Below are positions 7,372 through 12,495 of a DNA stretch of 12,495 bases, one piece after another (position 1 is the stretch's first letter; each line of letters begins with the position of its first letter). The notes beneath the pieces were generated by a model that was given only the letters and a program-made list of their open reading frames with translations, had not been told where the DNA came from and made no database searches. Position numbers and translations under genes: made by a program. The stretch is from JBAXPV01 sp037132075 (lineage in GTDB: Bacteria; Bacteroidota; Bacteroidia; Bacteroidales; CAIXZF01): NCBI GenBank assembly GCA_037132075.1, contig JBAXPV010000063.1:1-12495 (forward strand), in the 5' to 3' direction.

Positions 7372-7731
7372 TTATTCATCAGCAATCAGGGCATTGTACT
7401 TTTTCCGGAAATCCGGGTCAACATCCAAACACTGTGAAGAAAGCCGCATCGAATAATAGACAGGGGCAACTGCTGGCATTTTTAAAAATGAGGCGATTTG
7501 TTTGGCTGAATAGCCTCTGTTATACTGAGCCCTTATAAAGGCATGCCTGGCATAGGTTATCCCTTTAGTGGTGCCCTTAGGCTTGCCTATTTTGGTTTTA
7601 GAGAAAAACATAACATCCTCGGGGATATTAAAGCTAACCGAAGTCATGAAAAGCATGGTTTCCATGTCGCCTTTTACGAATAGGGCGATGTTTTTTGGCA
7701 CAGGTAAACCTGCGAAAATATCTGAAATCAT
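7372..7731 (-). CDS. DnaA domain IV-like DNA-binding protein
   Basis: This 119-residue protein has no AAA+ ATPase region. Residues about 40-118 follow the pattern of the C-terminal DNA-binding domain of DnaA: a lead-in helix (IPEDVMFFSKTK), the ARHAFIRAQYNRGYSAKQIASFL block at 61-83 with the GYS-x-x-x-I-A turn, and a closing DPDFRKKYNALI helix (105-116). The usual DHTTV recognition loop is replaced by MPAVAPV, so it probably does not read standard DnaA boxes. Its place directly before the primase-helicase gene suggests an origin-recognition or loader role for the element's own replication. Similarity is judged by eye. A general helix-turn-helix regulator is the alternative. Confidence 0.6.
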   Translation of the reverse strand: MISDIFAGLPVPKNIALFVKGDMETMLFMTSVSFNIPEDVMFFSKTKIGKPKGTTKGITYARHAFIRAQYNRGYSAKQIASFLKMPAVAPVYYSMRLSSQCLDVDPDFRKKYNALIADE

Positions 7732-7744
7732 AAGAAGTACAAAA

Positions 7745-8227
7745 TTAAAGGGTGGTGGAAAGGCTAAACTTAGGCAAGTGGCTGTTGGCGAAAAGGATGA
7801 ATCCCTGGAAGGTTTTGAAAGAGGATTTATAGGATGGATTTGAATGGGCCGGAAGGACCATGAGCATATCCAATTCTATTTTGATGATTAGTTGAGCCAA
7901 TTTGTCAATGGCGGGATGAAGTATTATCTCTGACTGAAAGTATTTGAGTCTCATGAGCGCTCCATCACGGGTGGGAGAAGTGTAATATTCCGGGTTACCT
8001 ACCTGGTGTAGGACTTTAAGGTGGGCAAACCAGCGGTCAAAACGAATGGTAAAGTAATTCACCTTTTCATAGTTAATCCAACGGAGGGCTAATTCTGAAT
8101 TGTTAAAGATTTTCTCCAGAACAATATGTTTACCATCACCAATATCTTTTTGGATTTCCACCCCGACTATCCCGGTAAATTCATCCTGCTCAGATTTTAC
8201 CGTAAAAAATGCTTCTTGTTTCTGCAT
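7745..8227 (-). CDS. Unknown operon protein, 160 residues
   Basis: The product starts MQKQEAFFTVKSEQDEFTG with a strand-rich N-terminal third. A central aromatic, basic segment follows (YFTIRFDRWFAHLKVLHQVG), then a helix-rich end. No catalytic motif or known family is recognised, and there is no signal peptide or convincing membrane segment. Its ATG overlaps the previous stop codon by one base (TGATG), so translation is coupled to the preceding gene. It ends 13 bases before the DnaA-like gene. Placement among replication genes suggests an early function such as single-strand DNA handling or regulation, but nothing in the sequence decides this. Confidence 0.75.
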   Translation of the reverse strand: MQKQEAFFTVKSEQDEFTGIVGVEIQKDIGDGKHIVLEKIFNNSELALRWINYEKVNYFTIRFDRWFAHLKVLHQVGNPEYYTSPTRDGALMRLKYFQSEIILHPAIDKLAQLIIKIELDMLMVLPAHSNPSYKSSFKTFQGFILFANSHLPKFSLSTTL

Positions 8228-8637
8228 CAGGACGGGATCACCAAAGTGAGGGGATAGAAATTCAGGTTGGTAGGCTTATGCCAGAAAGGCTCTCCAATGG
8301 AGAAAAAGCCTTGTTCTATTTTCCCGTGAAGATCTTTGGAGTCGAAGTGAAGTGAATGATAATTTCCCACCAGGAAATAGGCATGGATGGGATCAGAAGG
8401 TGGAACGTAGGCCAGACAGAACTTCCCGCTCAGGGGTTCCCTGGCTAAAAGGACCCGATCACCTTTTTCTAATTTCAAATAGAGTGCTGCATGTTTATTC
8501 AGCGTAACCTGGCAACGGAAGGATTTGGGAAAAGGGATGTCATAATAGCGGACACGGATGATGGGAGAATCGAACTTGCGGCAAGGATGATGAGGCCTGA
8601 GCGGCTGGAATAATTCAAGGGTGGCGTTTTCTGTCAT
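8227..8637 (-). CDS. Unknown operon protein, 136 residues
   Basis: The protein is basic and rich in Pro, Phe, Tyr and His, with strand-like segments (SPIIRVRYYDIPFPKSFRC, KLEKGDRVLLAREPLSGKF). The GDRVLLAREP piece recalls the turn of small swapped-hairpin (AbrB-like) folds, but the match is too short to name a family. The ATG overlaps the preceding stop codon by four bases (ATGA) and its own stop overlaps the next start, so three genes of the operon are translationally chained. No signal peptide or transmembrane region is seen. Function unknown. Confidence 0.75.
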   Translation of the reverse strand: MTENATLELFQPLRPHHPCRKFDSPIIRVRYYDIPFPKSFRCQVTLNKHAALYLKLEKGDRVLLAREPLSGKFCLAYVPPSDPIHAYFLVGNYHSLHFDSKDLHGKIEQGFFSIGEPFWHKPTNLNFYPLTLVIPS

Positions 8638-8912
8638 GGTTTCTGAATTATGACCTCATTTAATTCGAGATCATACCTTTTGCAGATCAGGTCCAGAACA
8701 GACAATGCCGTTAAGTCGATGTGATTTTCTTTGAGTTTGGTGAACATAGTCCGGGGATTGATTTTCAAGATCCCACGGATGGCATCACTGAGGTTCCCAT
8801 CGTGACGAATCCGGTAGATGATTTCCGGTCGGATATGGATGGCGAGACTCTCGTAGGTCTCTCTTTTTTTGGGGGGATAAAGAGTTGGGTTCAAATGGTT
8901 TTGTTTAATCAA
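8634..8912 (-). CDS. Small HTH-like regulator, first gene of the operon
   Basis: This 92-residue protein has a basic, Pro-containing lead (NPTLYPPKKRETY). A region then follows, LSDAIRGILKINPRTMFTKL (41-60) with a second part LTALSVLDLICKRYDLELNE, whose spacing resembles the helix-turn-helix of small Cro/XRE-type proteins. It is the first gene of the leftward operon and lies opposite the repressor at 9059, so it could play the Cro role. The start is a TTG at 8912: a stop lies four codons further upstream and no ATG exists before residue 55. The TTG start implies low expression. Its stop overlaps the next ATG. The family assignment is by pattern only. Confidence 0.65.
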   Translation of the reverse strand: MIKQNHLNPTLYPPKKRETYESLAIHIRPEIIYRIRHDGNLSDAIRGILKINPRTMFTKLKENHIDLTALSVLDLICKRYDLELNEVIIQKP

Positions 8913-9058
8913 CGTTAAAGTTTAGTTAAATCTTTTTAAAGCTCAATTTATGTCGTAAATTGCTGCGAATTCTTGCTGCAATATTACCAATAATGTTAGC
9001 TCCATTTAGAAAAACTAAATGTAAATATTGATATAAATTTCTAATTACTCACAAAACA
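8913..9058. promoter_or_regulatory. Divergent control region between operon and repressor
   Basis: These 146 bases lie between the first operon gene (leftward) and the repressor (rightward). They hold a palindrome at 9003-9021, a direct repeat of TTGCTGC with a 13 bp period (8960-8966, 8973-8979), a possible rightward -7 box TAAATTTC (9034-9041) and a possible leftward -7 box TAATATTG (8979-8986 on the complement). The region is strongly AT-rich. It is where a repressor would switch both directions. Confidence 0.6.
9003..9021. promoter_or_regulatory. Palindromic operator candidate
   Basis: CATTTAG-AAAAA-CTAAATG is a perfect 7 bp inverted repeat with a five-base centre. It starts about 30 bases before the possible -7 box of the repressor gene, where a bound protein would block or activate the promoter. 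Autoregulation by the repressor is the simplest inference. Confidence 0.5.
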
Positions 9059-9445
9059 ATGAAAAACATCAAGTTAGTCGTTGAAAAACTTGCCCATGAC
9101 CAGAACCGGACAATTAAAGAAGTTTACGACTATTTGGGGGTGTCGGCCAACGCCTATTACCACATGTTAAAGGTGAATAATATAAAGGCGAGCAATCTGG
9201 AAAAGCTATGCAAATTCTTTAAAGTACAACCGTGTTTATTTTTTGAGGGAGAGTGTAAGGTTCAACACCGGCAAGTGGAAAATTTTGATTTAATGTCCAG
9301 GTTGAATGATACCGAAAAAGCTGCTATTCTTGATATTCTCTTACGACATACCGAAGGCATAACGCATACCAACCTGACTGATCGTTTGCATATAGCCCAG
9401 GAAGCAGTTAATGATTTCGAAAGAGATCACCCTGGCGAGGCATGA
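9059..9445 (+). CDS. XRE/CI-like repressor
   Basis: The 128-residue product begins MKNIKLVVEKLAHDQNRTIK. Its first 60 residues follow the XRE helix-turn-helix pattern: helix 1 LVVEKLAHDQ, helices 2-3 IKEVYDYLGVSANAYYHMLK, and closing helices IKASNLEKLCKFFKVQPCLFF. The second half is charged and helical and could serve for dimerisation; it lacks a peptidase Ser-Lys dyad that would suggest LexA-type self-cleavage. The gene is divergent from the replication operon and precedes the integrase in the same direction, the position of a temperate phage repressor. A palindromic operator candidate lies just upstream. The DNA-binding fold is fairly sure; the lysogeny role is inferred from context. Confidence 0.8.
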   Translation: MKNIKLVVEKLAHDQNRTIKEVYDYLGVSANAYYHMLKVNNIKASNLEKLCKFFKVQPCLFFEGECKVQHRQVENFDLMSRLNDTEKAAILDILLRHTEGITHTNLTDRLHIAQEAVNDFERDHPGEA

Positions 9446-9604
9446 GTTCAGTAGTGTTGCAAACTGACCTGAAACAGACCTGAAACAGACCTGCAAAGCG
9501 CATAAAAAAGCATAAATAGAAAAAATGGCAACCTGATAATCAGCCCTTTAGCTCAGAAAAGTAGTCAGTAGAGAATCTCGTCCTCGCTACTCAAAAACTG
9601 GAAC
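9446..9604 (+). other. Spacer with direct repeats between repressor and integrase
   Basis: This 159-base stretch has no gene. It holds an 11 bp tandem repeat at 9466-9498, two GCATAAA copies near 9500-9520, and a segment at 9543-9592 with tRNA-like pieces (CTTTAGCTCAG, then CTCGTCCTCGCTACT) but no anticodon arm. Such spacers next to integrase genes often hold arm-type binding sites or the attachment site. Confidence 0.5.
9466..9498 (+). repeat. 11 bp tandem repeat GACCTGAAACA
   Basis: GACCTGAAACA occurs at 9466-9476 and 9477-9487, and a third, partial copy begins GACCTG at 9488. The 11 bp period is close to one helical turn, so a protein could bind the copies on one face. The site stands between the repressor stop and the integrase start. 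Confidence 0.8.
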
Positions 9605-9670
9605 ATGCGTGCGCGTAAGGTTTCCGGCGGACCTGAAAAAGTGGTGCGCCAGATCTGCGCCACGCATGTT
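9602..9670 (+). repeat. 10 bp inverted repeat over the integrase 5' end
   Basis: AACATGCGTG (9602-9611) and CACGCATGTT (9661-9670) are perfect inverted repeats 49 bases apart, inside a short segment richer in G+C than its surroundings. The upstream ATG of the integrase lies within the left arm. The repeat could be a recombination or regulatory site, or a structure controlling translation. Confidence 0.6.
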
Positions 9671-10840
9671 TCTATTTCTAAGCCTAAGAGGCATACAATA
9701 ATACCAAAATTAATGTTACCATTCCGATATGCCGAATTGTGCAACTCCGGCGTACGCTGGTATATTTTCTACTGGTGCTTTGATCCGTCAACCGGAAAGC
9801 TCGAAAGAATAAGGATTTACGTGAATGCGCAGCGTAATAAAGTGCTTCGAAAAAGACATGCAGAATTATTGATAAAAGAAATAAATGTTCGCCTGGAAGC
9901 GGGCTATAACCCCTTTATCAATGACCAAAACCCTCAACAATACAAAAGTCTTGATGAGGCACTGGATTTTGTCATTAAATTCAAGTCAACTTATTTGCGG
10001 GAACGCTCAAAAGGTCACATGAATTCCCGAATCAACAATTTAAAGGAATGGCTGAAGAAGAAAAAGAAAAGTGGCATTAATGTATTTGAGTTTACCTCGG
10101 GCTTAGCCAGGCAATACATGAATGACCAGTTAATGGAAGGTTTTCATGAAGAGGGTATAACCGGGAGAACCTATAACAATTATCTCATTGACATGCGAGG
10201 CACTTTCAACCTCCTGGTCAAACATAAATACATCACAGAAAATCCTTTTCATTCGATTGCTAAACTTCCTGAAACCGAAAAACAGAAAATCCCATTTTCA
10301 CCTGAGCAACAGATTAAATACCGGGACTGGCTTTTGGAAAATGATCAGGACTTTTTGATAATTTCCTTATATTGTTATTATTGCGCTATCAGACCTAATG
10401 AGATTGTTCAACTTAAAGTAAGTGACGTTGATCTTGAACGAGGGTGTATTACCATACCTCCCGCGATCTCAAAAAATAAGAAAACACGGAAGCAGAGTAT
10501 TGCCAATGAATTTATGGAGATCCTTAAACTCAGGTTTGTCGACCTCAAACCTGAGTGGTATATCTGCGGCAGGGGAATGAAACCTGGACCGGAGTATGCA
10601 GCACCTACCCGGATCGCGGAACGCTTTCGGGTGATTGCAGATGCCTTGGGATTTCCTAAAAATCTTTACTTCTATTCCCTTAAAGATACGGTTGCAGACA
10701 GGCTGATTGAAGCCGGTTTCTCAGCAAGAACTCTTAGGGATTTATTCGGACACCATGATTTAAGTGTCACCGACAATTATCTGCGCGGTGTCAATGCCAA
10801 AGGAGATAAACGCCTGGTGGAAGAATTCCCGAAATTCTAA
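9605..10840 (+). CDS. Tyrosine site-specific integrase
   Basis: This 411-residue integrase would insert and excise the element. An N-terminal arm-binding part (about 37-110, from MLPFRYAELC) is followed by a core-binding helical domain (about 115-215) and the catalytic domain (225-405). Catalytic residues visible are R263 in CAIRPNE, a Lys near 290-293 in SKNKKTRK, H383 in FGHHDLS and the nucleophile Y392 in TDNYLR. Box II reads YSLKD (357-361), so Lys replaces the usual second Arg; Lys at this place is common in Bacteroidota integrases of the Phage_int_SAM_5 kind. The start is uncertain. The ATG at 9605 lies inside an inverted repeat and adds 36 GC-rich residues, while the ATG at 9713 fits the usual family start. 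The gene converges on a lipoprotein gene with eight bases between stops. Confidence 0.9.
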   Translation: MRARKVSGGPEKVVRQICATHVSISKPKRHTIIPKLMLPFRYAELCNSGVRWYIFYWCFDPSTGKLERIRIYVNAQRNKVLRKRHAELLIKEINVRLEAGYNPFINDQNPQQYKSLDEALDFVIKFKSTYLRERSKGHMNSRINNLKEWLKKKKKSGINVFEFTSGLARQYMNDQLMEGFHEEGITGRTYNNYLIDMRGTFNLLVKHKYITENPFHSIAKLPETEKQKIPFSPEQQIKYRDWLLENDQDFLIISLYCYYCAIRPNEIVQLKVSDVDLERGCITIPPAISKNKKTRKQSIANEFMEILKLRFVDLKPEWYICGRGMKPGPEYAAPTRIAERFRVIADALGFPKNLYFYSLKDTVADRLIEAGFSARTLRDLFGHHDLSVTDNYLRGVNAKGDKRLVEEFPKF

Positions 10841-10848
10841 GATTTCGC

Positions 10849-11520
10849 TTACCAGGGTGGAAATTTGTTGATGTGATACCGGACTAACCTTCTTTCGGTA
10901 TAATTGGGATCGGAAGTGAAAAACGGAAGCGATTCAATCACGATTCCAATGTTTTCTGCATAGCGCATGTGCATATACCTATGCTTCCCGTTATAGTCAA
11001 ATGGCGGATAATAAGTAACGGTCTTTCTGAAATTTGATGTTATAAAAGTGCCGGCTGGCGTAGTAACAGGCAGATCTTTATCCTCCATCGATTTGGTTGC
11101 ATGATACATGGTGTCACCGTTGTCTAATACTGAATAGTACGAATAAAAAACCGTTTGAAAATCCTGTGAGGAAAAAACCACCTTACCACCCATGCTTACA
11201 ATATAATGCAAAGAATCCCGAACTATGGTGTAGGGGATATTTAGCCATATATCAGTAGGACGATAGGTTTTAACATAAGAATATCCATTGATTATAGTGT
11301 CCTTCTCAACGTAGCAACTATCAAATTTGTTGGTCGGAGTGGCATTACCCATACTGTCAACCCTGAATTGCTGATAAACCCAGTAGCTTCCAACTTTAAA
11401 CTTCGAAAAATTCGGATAAGTAACCGGCGGAATGGGTTGATCAGTTTCTTTGTCCTTTTCACAGGAATAGATTAAACACGTTGAAATCAATAATAATAGG
11501 GCAATGGCTGCTTTTCTCAT
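10849..11520 (-). CDS. Lipoprotein of unknown function
   Basis: The 223-residue product begins MRKAAIALLLLISTCLIYSC, a lipoprotein signal peptide with a lipobox-like LIYS-C, then an acidic KDKETDQPIPP tether. This suggests a lipid-anchored outer or periplasmic protein. The mature part is Tyr- and Thr-rich with regular strand-like segments (FSKFKVGSYWVYQQFRVDS, DSCYVEKDTIINGYSYVKT), resembling many Bacteroidota surface lipoproteins with a beta-rich domain. No enzyme motif is recognised. I chose the ATG at 11520 because the signal peptide starts there; an ATG at 11583 would put 21 residues before it. It is convergent with the integrase and transcribed with, or after, the genes at 11637-12495. 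A lysogenic-conversion or surface-exclusion role is possible but unproven. Confidence 0.8.
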   Translation of the reverse strand: MRKAAIALLLLISTCLIYSCEKDKETDQPIPPVTYPNFSKFKVGSYWVYQQFRVDSMGNATPTNKFDSCYVEKDTIINGYSYVKTYRPTDIWLNIPYTIVRDSLHYIVSMGGKVVFSSQDFQTVFYSYYSVLDNGDTMYHATKSMEDKDLPVTTPAGTFITSNFRKTVTYYPPFDYNGKHRYMHMRYAENIGIVIESLPFFTSDPNYTERRLVRYHINKFPPW

Positions 11521-11636
11521 AGTACTGAAATGTTGGTTTAAGCAGAAACGTAATTCCCCTTCATATATTGCTATAACTGTCATATATGCAGTAAATTACA
11601 TAAGTTAAGAAAATACCCTGCAAATCTCAATTCAGC

Positions 11637-11894
11637 TTATTTGATGACTTTCCCCAGTTTGTTTAAACCTGACCACAGAACTCCTCCTATTTTATATATA
11701 GCCTCACGGCCAACAGTCCCGACTGACTTGATGTTATAGGCAACATCAAGGGAGACCGCCCAAAAAGGCTTTGCCAGTTCAACAACGTCAAGGCCATTGG
11801 TATTTATGTCTGACCTTGCCGGTACCTGGCAGAAAGGTTTTCCGAGGTAAACAAAATCAAGTCCGGTCAGATTTGATGCGGTTGGGAGTGCCAT
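11637..11894 (-). CDS. Small repeat protein, virion- or fibre-like
   Basis: This 85-residue protein holds two copies of a motif with a 23-residue period: GLDFVYLGKPFCQV (11-24) and GLDVVELAKPFWAV (34-47). A Gly/Lys-rich tail follows (VGTVGREAIYKIGGVLWSGL). Repeats of the type LD-x-V-x-x-x-x-PF are, as far as I recall, seen in phage particle proteins, but I cannot verify the family here. The gene begins one base after the stop of the preceding gene (TAA-t-ATG), so the pair is translationally coupled and the products probably work together. There is no signal peptide. It may be a late phage gene or a small structural partner of the protein encoded before it. Confidence 0.65.
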   Translation of the reverse strand: MALPTASNLTGLDFVYLGKPFCQVPARSDINTNGLDVVELAKPFWAVSLDVAYNIKSVGTVGREAIYKIGGVLWSGLNKLGKVIK

Positions 11895-11895
11895 A

Positions 11896-12495
11896 TTACG
11901 CCTGAGTTATGGTGATGTCGTCAATGTAAATAGTTCCAGGGGAAAAAGATCGATAAAAACACAAAGCTTCTATTTCAATCACTCCAGCTTCAGTAGGAAG
12001 GAAAGTGAGGGTAAGTTCCTGCCAATTGGTATTTTCAGCACAAGCAATATAACCATCGTTAACCCCTGCAAGCTGGTTTTTCCTGACTGCCAGCCAAGCC
12101 CCGATTTGCGTTGCATGACTTAATTTGAACCACAATTTTACTGTCACCAGTGCATTTGCATTTACGGCAACTTTAACAACCGGCAATCGAAACGGGTAAT
12201 TTGTATTTCGGTTTGCAGCTGTAATGGTTACAGCCCAGGAATAGCCGCTTGCGGTATGCCTGGTGGTACTGTCAGAAAAGACAGAAACGCCGTCAGAGAA
12301 AATGTAATGAAGATTGCCAGCCCGATTATAATTGTGGAGATAAATCAAGTCATTCTGATTTGGGTTGGTAGTGATCGCTAAAGACTCTGTTGCAAGCATA
12401 TTCCGCAAAGTCAGGTCACCACCACCGAAACAACCACAGTTCTGTAAATTGAGCGTTGTTTCAAGTTTATTGAATAGAATTCTGGCTCCTGTTGA
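11896..12495 (-). CDS. Beta-sandwich structural or surface protein, 5' end cut
   Basis: The frame is open from the right edge to a stop at 11896-11898, giving 199 residues; the true start lies outside the window. An internal TTG at 12408 is not needed. The visible start contains NCGCFGGGD, a Cys/Gly-rich turn. The rest looks like a jelly-roll, carbohydrate-binding-type domain: VTVKLWFKLSHATQIGAWL, NWQELTLTFLPTEAGVIEI and a final GTIYIDDITI, typical of the last strand of CBM-like folds in fibres and surface proteins. There are no catalytic motifs. Together with the coupled 85-residue gene it suggests a tail-fibre, baseplate or adsorption function in a phage-like element. Fold and role are inferred from pattern. 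Confidence 0.65.
   Translation of the reverse strand, partial: STGARILFNKLETTLNLQNCGCFGGGDLTLRNMLATESLAITTNPNQNDLIYLHNYNRAGNLHYIFSDGVSVFSDSTTRHTASGYSWAVTITAANRNTNYPFRLPVVKVAVNANALVTVKLWFKLSHATQIGAWLAVRKNQLAGVNDGYIACAENTNWQELTLTFLPTEAGVIEIEALCFYRSFSPGTIYIDDITITQA

Noticed and set aside
9543..9592. Functional tRNA gene
   Set aside because: There is no anticodon stem-loop, the T loop lacks the TTC motif, and the would-be acceptor strands do not pair; only a remnant or attachment-site reading is kept.
11521..11583. N-terminal extension of the lipoprotein to the ATG at 11583
   Set aside because: It would place 21 residues before a clear lipoprotein signal peptide, which must be near the N-terminus to work.

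Overview
The window looks like part of a mobile, temperate-phage-like element from a member of the Bacteroidota. Four things point that way: a tyrosine integrase of the type common in that phylum, secreted proteins with typical Bacteroidota signal or lipoprotein peptides, genes without strong Shine-Dalgarno sequences, and promoter boxes resembling the Bacteroidota -7 consensus TAnnTTTG. No rRNA or complete tRNA gene is present. I cannot place the organism below phylum level. I also cannot tell whether the element is integrated or free, because no pair of attachment sites is visible.

Layout from left to right. A gene of unknown function runs off the left edge (complement, 2-346). A roughly 700 bp non-coding stretch (347-1054) follows, carrying eight exact copies of CGCCAACA plus variants and an AT-rich core; it looks like an iteron-type origin or a regulatory array. 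Next come a secreted protein (1055-1669, complement) and a zeta-toxin-like kinase (2009-2575, complement), whose stop codon overlaps the start of a 59-residue candidate antitoxin (1833-2012). A clear intrinsic terminator at 2664-2693 closes a long leftward operon that starts at 8912.

That operon encodes, in order of transcription: a small helix-turn-helix-like protein, two unknown proteins, a short protein resembling the DNA-binding domain IV of DnaA, a 1283-residue DnaG-type primase fused to a P-loop ATPase/helicase, a DUF3310 protein and an unknown helical protein. It reads as an early/replication module. A Cro/CI-like repressor (9059-9445, plus) is divergent from it across a 146 bp control region with a palindromic operator candidate. 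An integrase (9605-10840, plus) follows the repressor, separated by a spacer with 11 bp tandem repeats.

To the right of the integrase, on the opposite strand, lie a lipoprotein (10849-11520) and two tightly packed genes that look like virion or surface-fibre proteins. The last of these is cut by the right edge.

Taken together, the repressor/HTH pair would decide between quiescence and expression of the replication operon. The DnaA-like protein and primase-helicase would act at an origin, for which the CGCCAACA array is the best candidate in view. The integrase would handle chromosomal insertion, and the kinase/small-protein pair and the secreted proteins are likely accessory cargo. The link between replication proteins and repeat array is inference.
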